Position numbers and translations under genes: made by a program. A stretch of 64,000 nt of DNA from Doryteuthis pealeii (Eukaryota; Mollusca; Cephalopoda; Myopsida; Loliginidae): NCBI GenBank assembly GCA_023376005.1, contig CM042156.1:39704264-39768263 (forward strand), given 5' to 3'. The first letter of the stretch is position 1. Every line of letters begins with the position of its first letter. Below, in pieces: positions 19,041 through 30,211 of this stretch. Below the pieces are notes generated by a model. The model saw nothing but the letters and a program-made list of their open reading frames with translations, made no database searches and had not been told where the DNA came from.

Positions 19041-19503
19041 TGTTAATTTATGAGGAAGTGCATCCTGGTTTCCTGCCTCAGAAATTGCTACCCGGTGACT
19101 ATTAAAATAACGTCCCCAGCTATGTCGTCTCAGATTTTCTTTTATTCATGTTTGTTTAATGTCTTGTTTTTATTTTAAATAAACAAGAATTACGACAAAA
19201 AAGAAGCGACACCCCACAAATACATTTACTTGTAGAAAATATCTATCTATCACCATTTGTTCATATCTATCTATATTCCAAACTATATATCCATCTTCAT
19301 ATCTAAACAAGAATTACAAATTACGATAAATAAACAAGAATTACAACAAATAAAAAAAGAGACGCCCCCTCTAAAATACATTTAACGCCATAAGTTGGTT
19401 ATTTTCTTTCAAGTAACCCCGACATAGATGGGGATGTTATTTTAATAGTCACTGGGTAGCAATTTCTGAGGCAGGAGACCAGGACGCACTTCCTCATAAA
19501 TTA
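19041..19503. repeat. Foldback with 85-bp arms
   Basis: The left arm at 19,045-19,128 (tatgaggaagtgcatcctgg, gaaattgctacccggtgact) is the complement of the right arm at 19,415-19,500 (agtcactgggtagcaatttc, acgcacttcctcata). About 285 bp of interior has repeated phrases (aaacaagaattac). Probably a non-autonomous DNA transposon. Confidence 0.75.
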
Positions 19504-19697
19504 CCCAACAACTTATTCAGTTTTTTTTGTGTATGGTGTTATATACAGCCACCATTTGATTTTTAGGATCCTCCTAAGACAAGCTTTATGCAATATTTCC
19601 AAGGGGTTATTAGGTACTTCAAAGAATATTCTTAGAAAAGGAATTCTTTAACCATTGATTCATTGGTAAAAATAACTTCTGTGTTGAAACACATCAA

Positions 19698-21062
19698 TGT
19701 GTAGGGTGGTCGAAAAATCTTGTAATCCCTACATATTTTTTAAAGGTTAAATAATTACATAATACAACCCGAAATAATAAAAAAAAGACAAAAAAAAACA
19801 ACAAAATAATGAATGTCAAAACAATATGTAGTATTGGAAATTGGGTTATCTGCCCTCACCCGGAAATCCGGAGAATAGGAGGCAGACACTGAACCCTGAT
19901 TAAGGGAACAGATACGGCAGGCACAGAGGAAGCACAGAGTCAGCACCCGTGAGAGGAACACAACAACTCCGACAGGCAGACATAGCAGAAACGACCTTAC
20001 TGGACAACACCGAGACATTGCTGAGACAAATACAACAAAGATAAGTGTCCTTGTACGTCAATGCATTACCTATATATATCCTGCCAAGAGAAATCCTCTG
20101 GCAACCTCTTACAGACATTTACACAATTGTATACTCACACATTTAATACCAAATCCAATAAACTGTTAACCCAATTATGTACCCTATAATTACCTTGTCT
20201 CCTTTCCTTTACGACAGAGATACTAATTCACCCCAGTATTTCTGTTAGTAGGGGTGACAAAACTCTTGGACCACCCTGTAGATAATTTACAGGTTGGTCC
20301 AAAAGTCTTGTCTCCTCCTACATATGTTTTTAAAGGTTAAATAATTACGTAATACAACCCGAAATTCTAGAAAATAATACAATTTTTAAAAGATGTTTTT
20401 AGAGGTAAATTAATTAGTATATATTATATTATTAAAACAGAAAATAATGAAAATTGAAACAACATGTAGTAGTGACCAGACTTTCGGACCACTTTGTACA
20501 GCATGGTCAGAAAGTCTTGTCACCCCCTACATATATTTTAGACGTTAAATAATTATATTATACAATCTGAAATTCTAGAAAATAATTCAATTCTTAAAGA
20601 ATTTTTTAATGGTAAAATGATTACATAGCTTACATATATTATCAAAACAAAAAAAATGAAAGTTAAAACAATATGTAGGGGTGACAAGACTTTTGGACCA
20701 GACTGTAGATAATTCACAGGCTGGTCCAAAAGTCTTGTCTCCCCTTACATATGTTTTAGACGTTAAATAATTACGTAATACAACCCGAAATTCTAGAAAA
20801 TAATTCAATTCTTAAAGAGTTTGCTTTAGAGGTAAAATAATTACATAACTTATATATTATATCATTAAAACAAAAAATAATAAAAGTTAAAACAATATGT
20901 AGGGGTGACAAGACTTTTGGACCACACTGTAGATAATTCACAGGTTGCATCAAAAGTCTTGTCTCCCCCTTCATATGTTTTTAGAGGTAAAATAATTACA
21001 TAACTTACATATTATATCATTAAACTAAAAATGATAAAAGTTAAAACAATATGTATTGTCAC
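19698..21062. repeat. Tandem array of mariner-like MITEs (about 5 units)
   Basis: Each unit runs from ggtccaaaagtcttgtc through ataattacgtaatacaaccc to ggggtgacaagacttttgga, so the units have inverted ends with about 10 bp between them. Unit starts are near 19,700, 20,293, 20,505, 20,720 and 20,945. The first is interrupted (see next entry). The related end cagggtgttccgaaag at 49,926 resembles mariner inverted repeats. Confidence 0.8.
19845..20240. other. Insertion inside the first MITE unit
   Basis: About 390 bp, GC-richer than its surroundings, separates the two halves of the first unit. No ends, tail or coding signature were identified, although a solo LTR would fit the size. Confidence 0.4.
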
Positions 21063-21276
21063 ACCACACACATTTTTAGAGGCAAAATAATTTGAAGAAT
21101 AAAATGTTTCAAAATTAGGAATTTGAATCATGGTACACTTTATCTTCATTTAAAAAAACAAAAACAATAATACTTTAAATTTTATTTATTAAGACATTTG
21201 ATTCTTTTAAAACAACTTAAAACAGCTTTCAAACTCTTCAAATTCAAATCTCAAAACCTATGAAATAGCAGAGGTG

Positions 21277-21636
21277 ATCACTACTAGAATAGGCTCAGTC
21301 ATAATTAGTGATCTATTTCACTGGGCTAAAGAGCCCTTGGTCACTACTAGAATAGACTCAGTCCTAACTAGTGATCTATTTCACTGGGCTAAAGAGCCCT
21401 TGGTCACTACTAGAATAGACTCAGTCCTAATTAGTGATCTATTTCACTGGGCTAAAGAGCCCTTGGTCACTACTAGAATAGACTCAGTCCTAATTAGTGA
21501 TCTATTTCACTGGGCTAAAGAGCCCTTGGTCACTACTAGAATAGGCTCAGTCTTAATTAGTGATCTATTTCACTGGGCTAAAGAGCTCTTGGTCACTACT
21601 AGAATAGACTCAGTCCTAATTAGTGATCATCCTCCA
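21277..21636 (+). repeat. 63-bp tandem repeat, about 5.7 units
   Basis: Unit of 63 bp containing gtcactactagaatagactc and ctatttcactgggctaaaga, with over 90% identity between units. Because 63 is divisible by three, one frame stays open as a 21-residue repeat; nothing else suggests translation. One reverse unit lies at 33,475-33,523. Confidence 0.93.
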
Positions 21637-21685
21637 CATTAATTAATTATTTGTTGTTTTTTTTTTTTGCAAAAAATGTAATCTG

Positions 21686-22106
21686 TTTGGTTTGGTTTGT
21701 TTTGTTTTACGGCATATCAACCTCAGTGGGTCATTTAATGCTGATAAAGTTTTGAAATAAATCAATTCTTGGATAATACAATTTTTTTATAAATACATTT
21801 TTCTATTTAACCCATAGATGGACCCTAACAGGTACTACCACTCCGGGTCAGAGTGGACCAGGGAGCAATGGTCATGAAGGGGGGCTCCACATTCCCCAAA
21901 CCTCTGAAAATGGAACTTCACCATCAGATAGAGTTTAACGTCATTCCCAGGACATGTAGACCCGTAGCCACCGCCTTCTAGCACCCATATGATAAAAAGG
22001 GGTTGGGGCTTGCCATAAGGGCAATAGGGTTGGGAAAATCATATAGGTGCTAGGGATTGACGTGACCAGCCGATTGATCGGAGGGGGCCTCTCCGACCGC
22101 CCGTCT
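21686..22106 (-). mobile_element. R1 copy, 5'-truncated, with target duplication
   Basis: Flanked by aaaatgtaatctg at 21,673-21,685 and 22,107-22,119. The tail is at the left and the element stops within the gaccgcccgtct region, about 165 bp short of full length. Truncation at the 5' end with intact duplication is the signature of target-primed reverse transcription. Confidence 0.88.
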
Positions 22107-22119
22107 AAAATGTAATCTG

Positions 22120-22655
22120 TGAAAATAAACATATTCTTTCTTTCTTTCTTTCAAAGGGAGGAGGGGGAGGGTTAATTTTTGGATTATTTTTAATGTTGGC
22201 CATTTTTATCAGAAATTTTAAAAAGGCAGAAAAAGTAAGTGAGAACAAGCAAAGACAGAAGAAGAAAAAAAAAGAGTCCTCAAATTTGGATGGAATGGGA
22301 AGAATTTGGATTTGGTGGAAAAGCAAAATTTGTGGCAGTGTTTCAACTGCTGTTGGGCAATCATCAAGATATTGGCACAGGTGGGGTGGGTGGGGCTGTT
22401 GAAGAAACATTTGGTGCAAATCGTTTTTTGGTAAAGTATTTGGTAAATAATGACAAAAGGAAAAAATGAATTCACAAAACAAAAGTAGCAGGGTAAATAT
22501 GTGATATATCTATCTATACACATTTGTATATATATATGACTGATAGTAGATATGGCTCTCCACCTCAGATGCAAAGGCAAGCTTCCTGATCTATCACTAG
22601 TGTAAAGATGATAGACTCCTTTGCTGTCTGGCTGATAATGACAATGAACAACTCC
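22120..22655. other. Unassigned sequence
   Basis: A short (TTTC)n run sits at 22,136-22,152. Overlapping open frames up to 125 codons on both strands have no domain and biased composition. Confidence 0.4.
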
Positions 22656-22663
22656 ACTGACTT

Positions 22664-22704
<41 letters not shown>

Positions 22705-22709
22705 AAGGC

Positions 22710-22746
<37 letters not shown>

Positions 22747-23417
22747 AAATTTCAATCAACTGATCGGGGCCATAGATATATATATACACATACATAGACA
22801 CACACACACAGTATTGCCTATAAATAAGTATACCTCTAACAGTTTTTTTTTAGATGATAATTAAATTTTCTTCTAAATTGAAAGATTTTATCCTTTCTAG
22901 CAAAACATTATACCATGAAAACAGAGATTATTAGATATTATTCATTGCCAAACTCTACAGCCTTGAAACTCTCTAACCAAAATGAAATTGTATAAATATA
23001 TATATAAGAGATGTAGTTATTTTTGAGGACTGCTAAATATTTGTATTGTTGCTCTATAAACTTAATTTAGGATACTTTGTAATGTAAATCGGATTTCTGT
23101 TGCTTTTTATATATATCACTGTCATCATTCCGTATGGAGGGCTGAGATTCTTCTGAATGTGTGTAATAAGTAATTGAGAGTTACTTCCCCTGTTTTATTA
23201 TTACTTCCCCTTTTTGTAAATCTTTAACCTTCTGAAAGTATATAAGCACCAAAGAAACTGCAACTGTTGCTTTTTATATATCCCTCTCATCATTCTCCCT
23301 GCTATTGCTTGATAATTGTGAAAATGTGAAGTACAGGTAATAACATGTGGTTTTTGATTTCAGTGTAAAACTATATATGTCAAGACCTACATAATATAGT
23401 AGATAGTGCATATATAT

Positions 23418-23465
<48 letters not shown>

Positions 23466-23480
23466 GGGATATATATTTAG
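22656..23480. repeat. (TA)n tracts and unassigned AT-rich sequence
   Basis: TA runs occupy about 22,668-22,700, 22,711-22,748 and 23,408-23,461. A phrase ctgttgctttttatatat occurs at 23,098 and 23,264. Otherwise nothing is recognised. Confidence 0.7.
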
Positions 23481-23740
23481 GGGCCGGGTTAGCTCAGTCG
23501 ATAGAGCGTTCGGCTAGAAACCACAAGGTTCCTAGTTCGATACCGGTCCCCGCCAACTCAGCGTATGAGTAGCACAGGGATCTGTGCGGTAAAGTAAGGA
23601 GCCGGCGGTAGGTGTGGCACACCACCTCAGATGCTAAAACAATCTCCTCGGTCTAGCGCTTTTGAAAAGGGGATAGACACCCTCGCTGACTGGCTGTTAC
23701 CGACTTTAGGCCGCCCCGTTGACTTTACTTACTTTACTTA
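23481..23740 (+). mobile_element. SINE-A copy, best preserved
   Basis: tRNA-derived head at 23,481-23,555: A box ttagctcagtcgatagagc and B box ggttcctagttcgatacc. The body contains gcgtatgagtagcacaggga, gatctgtgcggtaaagtaag and ccacctcagatg, and the 3' end is gactttacttactttactta. Both sides are (TA)n. An A/B-box head allows Pol III transcription, but mobilisation depends on a LINE. It is not a tRNA gene, because the acceptor ends do not pair. Confidence 0.88.
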
Positions 23741-23750
23741 TATATATATA

Positions 23751-24406
23751 TCTTATTATAATGGAGATTGTGTGTTTTTCTGTCTGTAACCGAAACTATA
23801 TTCCTACTCAAGTCACAATTCCCTTAGTTATTTACATCACATTCCCCATGAATTTATTTTTATCTAAATCTCAATTATTAATAAAATTGTCTTACATTAT
23901 TAATACTGTTAACTATTTCTACGTTCTGATAACATGCAATTATATTTATATATACAACAAAATAGCGGTTTACAGTGTGAACGGGAAGGCTAATTTGCAT
24001 ATTAATATTAAAAAATCGAATTTAATAAATATGTGCTTAGTATTATTGATTTCTAACTGTTTGGTTTTATTTTAATGAATGTAAGCAAAAATCTCTTCAA
24101 TAAATCTTAAATGAAATCTATTAACAAGAAAAAATAACTGTCATTTTATTCTTTACTTCCTCTTATAACTAAATACTTAAATTAGAAAAAATAACAATGA
24201 AAGATGAGAGTGATGGAAGAGTAAGTTTCAGTTGTTCCATTTTTTTATTATACTCCCTCTATTTCAAATCTTTTATTATACTCCCTCTGTTTCAAATCTT
24301 TTTATCTGTATTCTTATTTAGTTTCATTAGCCTTTCTAATTTAATATAATATTTTATTACATTAAAACTTAAATACTTGCACCCGGAGGGTGCATATATT
24401 TGCTAG
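23751..24406 (+). mobile_element. Non-autonomous Helitron, complete (656 bp)
   Basis: Starts TCTTATTATAATGG at an A|T junction. It ends with a hairpin GCACCC-gga-GGGTGC (24,379-24,393), 9 spacer bases, then CTAG followed by T. There is no target duplication and no terminal inverted repeat. These are the defining Helitron features. No Rep/helicase is encoded; the 118-codon open frame inside has no matching domain. Related pieces are at 18,373, 34,128 and 62,285. Confidence 0.88.
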
Positions 24407-24579
24407 TATATATAACACGGTGTCTGTAGATTACTTATTATATGCTTCCAAAACCTCCGACCTGAACAGACGAGACAGACATTTGGTGTTGTTGCATATT
24501 TTTATTATCTTCAAGTTCCTTCAGATTTTCTTTCACTCCGTGATATGCACAATCATATTTCAAAGTTTCCTGTAATTCA

Positions 24580-24690
24580 GATAAATTACATAGGATAGGT
24601 TACAAGGTAGGAGTTAGATGGCTTTAGTTGGGACCCATAAATTTTCCCGGGGACTCATTCAAAACCAATATGTGCATCCCAGGACACACT
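24580..24690 (+). repeat. R6 repeat fragment
   Basis: Contains aattacataggataggttac, aaggtaggagttaga and ttttcccggggactcattca, as in 13,730-13,815. A related phrase (caaactattcaaaatgattt) follows at 24,737. Confidence 0.7.
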
Positions 24691-25249
24691 AAATCAAAAA
24701 GCTATCACTGCATTGCTATGCTCAGATAGAACTATCAAACTATTCAAAATGATTTCCAAGTTTGGGTCATTGCTATGTTCGGATAGTGTTTTGTAACTTA
24801 TTGTTCTGTGCTTTTTGTATGTATCCATTAGCACTGGATATTGGTGCTGAATAAATACATTAAGCCCACAATTTCCTCTGTGTATCATTTCACCTCGATG
24901 ATACAACAACACTTATACTTAATTCTTCAGCTGACCAAAAGTAAAATACAGAACGTTTTTCTTGTAAATTCTTTTTAAAACGTGAATAACTGTATATACA
25001 TTTTCATGCAGTTTTTGTGTCATGCATTTGTAGTGAATGCATATTTGCATGTACATCTGCATGCGTTTTATATTGTGCATGTTGTTGCATTTATTAGTGG
25101 CTGCCTGAAAGTCAAGACATTCTTTAATACATCTACATAATTATAAGTAGTTAGGAGGCATGCTTATTGCAATGGTTATCATCATAGCTAATGGAATCGG
25201 TGACCCGAATCCAATTCCTGGATGTATTTCACTTTGTGCTAATGTCCTA
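24691..25249. other. Unassigned sequence
   Basis: No recognised repeat apart from an R6-related phrase at 24,737; no supported coding region. Confidence 0.4.
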
Positions 25250-25935
25250 GGAAGTTCACCATCAGATAGAGTCTGAAATCATACCCAGAACATTAAGACC
25301 CTCAGCCACTGCTTTCTAGCGTATGTATGATAAAAAGGGTTGGAGGTGCATGGTGTAATGGTTAGAGTCGTGGGAAATGGACTCGTCGACTCGAGTTCAA
25401 ATCCTGTATGAAGCTACAGTTCACATAGCGCTAATACCCTTGTGAAAGGTATGAATCGAACTACTCTCCCCCCAGTTATGGGTAAAATAGTAGGGCAGAC
25501 TCAGCTCTTTAATCTTGGTTAGGCAACCAGTCTAGGAGAAGGAAAACTCTGAATTCAAACCTGTTCCACTCCACTTAAGAAATTGACCTTGTGTCACATC
25601 CTGTTTGTGCGGAAGGGTTGATAAATATATATATGATAAAAAGAGTTGGGGCTTACCAAAAGGACAAAGGGGTTGGGACAATCATATAGGTGCTAGGCCT
25701 TGACGTGACCAACTAATTGATCAGAGGGGGCTTCTCTGACCACCCGTCTAGCCTAAGTAAAGGCCAAAGTGGAATGTTGCATGTCATGGATTGGTTAACC
25801 ACCAGGGTTCCATCCTTAAGCATCATGGGTTGTTACCCATGGCCAACAGGTGGCCTCATTGGGGGAGGGTCTTGCCCCTTTGCAGAGGTGCAGTTGGTGT
25901 ATTCTAAAGCCCGAGCTGACAGGGCTGACTCCAGT
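25250..25935 (-). mobile_element. R1 copy split by a SINE-B insertion
   Basis: R1 core at 25,250-25,343 (accatcagatagagtctgaa onward) continues at 25,649-25,935 (ttggggcttacc to gcccgagctgacagggct). The interruption is the SINE-B at 25,344-25,632, with its target duplication. Confidence 0.82.
25344..25632 (+). mobile_element. SINE-B copy with tRNA-like head, nested in R1
   Basis: The head has A-box-like tggtgtaatggttaga and B-box-like gagttcaaatcc. The body contains gcgctaatacccttgtg, ttaatcttggttaggcaacc and aagaaattgacc. The flanking 17-bp repeat, atgataaaaag(g/a)gttgg, at 25,327-25,343 and 25,633-25,649 comes from R1 and differs at one base. This dates SINE-B activity after this R1 insertion. 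Confidence 0.88.
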
Positions 25936-26406
25936 GACAATTTCAAAGAAGTCTGTGTCACCTCCATGTGAATGAACCATTGATTTTGTGTCTTTGTTAA
26001 AGCATTTTTAAAAAAAATTTCTAAATCCTAAAGTGACTTTTGAGGCCACCTTTTAGATATTCAAAGATGCCATGTCTAAACACTTGTCTATAAGGCATCT
26101 ACTATACATATATAAAGGTCAGTTGGTGTATATGTATGTATATGTGGAGGAAATTATAAAAATAAAACAATTAACAACAAAGGAAAAATATAATACACAT
26201 TCACTATCACCAAAAATATAAAGAGTCACAGTGAGTAGAATTTGTATTGTTGCCACAATAGTATTGTTTATGGTGCTTCTCGTAGGGTCAAGTTGTTGTT
26301 ATGTTAAAAATCTATCGGTGTCTGGTTGGGGAATTGCCAGGCTGTGTCTTCTGCAAGAAATGTCATGTTAATTGAAAAACTTTCAGCCAGCAATTCCTAG
26401 ATGCAT
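25936..26406. other. Unassigned sequence
   Basis: No element recognised. AT-rich, no long frames. Confidence 0.4.
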
Positions 26407-26635
26407 AAAAGTAAAGTCGTCAGGGTGGCCTAAAGTCGGTATCAGCCAGACAGTGAAGGAGTCTATCCCCTTTTCACTAGCGCTAGACCAAGGAGATTGT
26501 TTTGGCATCTGAGGTGGAGTGCCACACCTACCATCAGCTCCTTACTTTACCGCACAGATCCCTGCGCTACTCATACGCCAAGGAACCTTGTGATTTCTAG
26601 CCGAATGCTCTACCGACTGAGCTAACCTGGATCAC
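26407..26635 (-). mobile_element. SINE-A copy
   Basis: The plus strand reads aagtaaagtcgtcagggtgg (3' end complement) to taccgactgagctaacc (A box complement). A small deletion has removed the body-head junction (catacgcca|aggaacc). Confidence 0.82.
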
Positions 26636-27384
26636 TAAAATATCACTAAAAATATAATACACATTCACTATCACCAAATCTTGCTTTTTGAGTAAAAATA
26701 ATGAAGATTTGACTTATATATTCGTGAAGATAATTCAAAATTAAATTCAAATGGTAACAGCATGGATTTTATTTTAAATAGGAGATATTAATTTTTCTTT
26801 TCCAAGTGTCTCTGCCCTTTTTTCTGACCTCCCAACAAAAGGCTGGATCAAAGGTCTTTTTTTTACAGAGGGATTTTAATGGGGCATCCAACAGGCAACA
26901 CATTAATAATGGATTTGAAACTAACTCCCCCCCCCACACCTCTGTCCAAGCGACGCTGGGTAGCCGTTTCTAGTACAATATAAAAGATCCTTTTTATATA
27001 GATAGATTGATCAATAGATAGATAGATGGGTATGGAGAGGCTGAGATAGATAAATATTTTTGTGAGAACATAGATCTTGAGAAAAGAAATATATATATAT
27101 GTCAGACTATTCTATGTTAAATGCTTACGAGTCAATCACCAAAGCATAGACCAGCCCCAATTTGGGCTGACAGCAATAGCAACAACATAGCACCAGATAA
27201 GGAGAGAGGGGGAAAGAGGGAGAGAGAGGGGGAGGTGGAGAAGGAGAGGGGGAGGTGGAAAAGGAGAGAGAGTGGGAGGGAAAAAGAAAAGAAAGAACAT
27301 CATGCATGCATATATAAAAATGCAAAAGAAATACACATGATATACACATACATACATACATACATGCATATATATATATATATA
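26636..27384. repeat. Unassigned sequence with a purine-rich stretch
   Basis: A GGAGAG-type purine tract runs at 27,195-27,300, and short (CATA)n and (TA)n runs at 27,340-27,384. The rest is unassigned. Confidence 0.55.
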
Positions 27385-27390
27385 CAATGG

Positions 27391-28060
27391 TGAGTCAAAA
27401 AGTAATGCCATGTATCATACATCAAAATGAAGCTGGTCCTCTGTGGATCCCATCCCTACTTCTCCACATAGGAGAGTCAAAAAGTAATGCCATTTTGTTT
27501 AGGACAAGTATAATTACCAACACAGGAACATGTATCATACATCAAAATGAAGCTGGTCCTCTGTGGATCCCATCCCTACTTCTCCACATAGGAGAGTCAA
27601 AAAGTAATGCCATTTTGTTTAGGACAAGTATAATTACAATGTATCATACATCAAAATGAAGCTGGTCCTCTGTGGATCACATCCCTACTTATCCACATAG
27701 GTGATTCAAAAGGTAATGCCATTTTTGTTTAGGACAGGTATAACTACCAACACAGGAACATGTATCATACATCAAAATGAAGCTGGTCCTCTGTGGATCA
27801 CATCCCTACTTATCCACATAGGTGATTCAAAAGGTAATGCCATTTTGTTTAGGACAGGTATAACTACCAACACAGGAACATGTATCATACATCAAAATGA
27901 AGCTGGTCCTCTGTGGATCCCATCCCTACTTCTCCACATAGGTGAGTCAAAAAGTAATGTCATTTTGTTTAGGACAGGTATGATTACCAACACAGGAACA
28001 TGTATCATACATCAAAATGAAGCTAGTCCTCTGTGGATACCTTCCCTACTCCTCCACATA
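27391..28060. repeat. 120-bp tandem repeat carrying the mariner inverted repeat
   Basis: Six units start with gtgagtcaaaaagtaatgcc at about 27,391, 27,472, 27,592, 27,702, 27,822 and 27,942. Each ends with the transposase 3' flank (ctggtcctctgtggatccca, tctccacatag). The first unit is about 40 bp shorter. Units differ by a few bases. Confidence 0.93.
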
Positions 28061-28396
28061 GTCACCATTTCTCTCAATAGCAACGTTCCACCTTCGAATG
28101 AGACCATGTATCCCTGCCCCATAAAATTCTGTTGACTGTTCTTTGAGCCACTTCTTCACAATAGATTTCACTTCCTCATCACTGGAATAATGTTTGCCTC
28201 TCAAACGCTCTTCCATGGGGCTAAAGAGATGATAGTCTAGTGAGTATGGAGAATGCAGTATAGTTGTCCACCTGAATGAGGCGATTTTCTCCCTTGTCCA
28301 GATGCTTGTGTGTGGTCGAGCATTGTCATGCAGAAGGAGGACATTGTCGATTAGAAAGTTGGGTCTTACTTGTCGGATTCTTGCTCTGAGCCTCAT
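28046..28396 (-). pseudogene. mariner transposase, C-terminal remnant
   Basis: A 116-codon open stretch. LLHDNARPHTS carries the second catalytic aspartate region, followed by a shortened YSLDYHLF motif (mariner normally has several more residues between YS and YHLF, including an Asp). The tail has LRGKHYSSDEEVKSIVKKWL and ERNGDYVEE. Transposases of this family are about 340-350 residues, so only the last third remains, with a likely disabling deletion next to the catalytic triad. Confidence 0.88.
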
Positions 28397-28489
28397 TAAG
28401 GTCTCAATGTAGGCCTTAGCTTAATAAAAAAAAACTTCACTTGAAATAAACAAAATGGCATTACTTTTTGACTCACTCTTGTATATATG

Positions 28490-28925
28490 TAAAAAATAGA
28501 AAAACAAATTATTCCAAAAAGATGAAGTCGACATTATAACATTTTGTTTTTTTTATAAACCTTCATCGGGACTTTAAGATGGAAATATTTTTGTCTGAAC
28601 AGTGATGGATGTTGTTTGAACAATGGGAGTGGGGTAGTTGTTTCCATATTTGGGCATCTTCGCTTGTACGGGTCACATTCTTGACTTAGGAAAGTAAGTG
28701 GTTTTCAGAATTCGGTTATAGGCCTTTCTATGGATACAACTACCCAACTCCCGTTGTTAAAGAAAAAAAAAAAAAAAAAAAAGGACCCACAGTTCAGACA
28801 ACAATCTTTCCATTTTAAAGTTCTGATGAAGGTTTATTAAAAAACCAAAACATAATAATATCGACTTCACCATCAAGAATAAATTCAGCTTTTTGAATAC
28901 TTTGTATTTTTCTATTTTCTACATT
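28490..28925. repeat. Foldback with arms of about 90-130 bp
   Basis: The left arm at 28,530-28,600 (gaagtcgacattataacatt, aaaccttcatcgggacttta) pairs with the right arm at 28,805-28,875 (taaagttctgatgaaggttt, cgacttcacc). An inner pair (aatgggagtggggtagttg with caactacccaactcccgtt) extends it. Non-coding, possibly a MITE. Confidence 0.72.
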
Positions 28926-28954
28926 TAGTTATTTCAATATTTTAACCACACACA

Positions 28955-28957
28955 CAT

Positions 28958-29002
<45 letters not shown>

Positions 29003-29224
29003 AGAGTAAGGAAAAGAATCCTATGGTAAATGTATAGATAAAAGGGTATGCTTCTCTCTCGATGAGTCCGGATTAAAAACATCTACATCTAAAAATGGAC
29101 CTAATCATCATTATGCTCTGATGATGATTTTTTATAAATCAAAATATTGTCAATATTAGCAATGAAAATGATATAAAAATATATTCATTTTAACAACATT
29201 GTGTGTTTTCATACCCTTTTATGT

Positions 29225-29271
<47 letters not shown>

Positions 29272-29310
29272 GACATAGCAGATTGGATGAAATCCAAATT
29301 TTAATCACAT

Positions 29311-29350
<40 letters not shown>
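28955..29350. repeat. (TA)n tracts and an imperfect foldback
   Basis: TA runs at about 28,968-28,999, 29,228-29,268 and 29,313-29,344. Between them, atagataaaagggtatg pairs with catacccttttatgtat. The same arm sequence forms the tighter palindrome at 50,600-50,750. Confidence 0.75.
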
Positions 29351-30198
29351 TGTTCAATAGATTTTCATTAAAAAGAATACATAATATAAAAAGTACATCT
29401 AAGTAGAGCAATCAAAGACATGCAGGAAAGAAGAATCTTTGAAAGAATTGTCAAGAATATTCTACCAGTTTTTCTTCAGTCTATAGAAGATTTTCACTAA
29501 TTGGCTGAAAACTGAATTCAAGTTACTTTAGCCAAGTAGATGGTTATTAGTAATATTATTAGGTTAAGATTTGTTAGTGACATTTATTGCGAGTCTACTA
29601 TCTACCAAGGCCCATAAATAAGTACACCCCAAACATTTTTTATAAAATGTTATCAAAACCAAAGATACCAGGATTTTATTATTCCCATTGGAACATTATA
29701 CATTCAAAACTATTTATTTTTTATTGTATTATTATTATTAGTTATTTTCTGATGCAGTTGTTATTGGGTAGAGATAGAGGTTTTGGTAAATGGGCCAAGG
29801 CCTTTCCTGGTTACCAAAACTTTTCTTGTTCCCCAATGAGACCTGCATCGAAAAAATAAGATCTTTAAAAATTCATTGTTAGTTCCTGGAGTTTGCATGA
29901 ATTGTCTAGCTTTCTCCGCCCTTTAAACAAGACCTGTTCAAAGGACGGAGGAAACTAAACATAGAAATACATACATACATACATACATACATAGTCACAG
30001 ACATAGACATACAAACACACAAGATTTTGCCTCAAAGTTTTGGAATTTGAAAAAAAATTGGTCAGTTTGTTCTTCTGTTAAATTACATAATGTTTCCCCT
30101 GTGTCTTTCCAGATATTTTATATATCTCTCAAAATCCCTCCATTAGGAAATAAAGAACCACATTTTCATGCCTTATATTTTCTTAACAACTGGGTTGC
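29351..30198. other. Unassigned sequence
   Basis: Contains a short (CATA)n run at 29,970-29,992 and an inverted pair (ctccgccctttaaacaag / caaaggacggag). No gene or known repeat. Confidence 0.4.
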
Positions 30199-30211
30199 AC
30201 CTAATACATAC

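Larger units (their letters stand above)
27385..28481 (-). mobile_element. mariner element with amplified end
   Basis: Bounded by TA dinucleotides, with ends CAATGGTGAGTCAAAAAGTA on the left and the complement of CAAGAGTGAGTCAAAAAGTA on the right, so 21 or more bases of terminal inverted repeat are shared. It encodes a minus-strand transposase remnant (28,396-28,046). The left terminal region has been amplified in tandem (27,391-28,045). The N-terminal two thirds of the transposase is missing. Confidence 0.88.

Noticed and set aside
23481..23555. tRNA gene
   Set aside because: A and B boxes are good, but the acceptor stem does not pair and the sequence continues into a body shared with six other copies: a SINE head.
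28823..28845. ctgatgaag as another hammerhead core
   Set aside because: No stem II or GAAA follows at the right distance. The same check failed at 29,066 (cgatgagtccgga) and at 47,283 in reverse.
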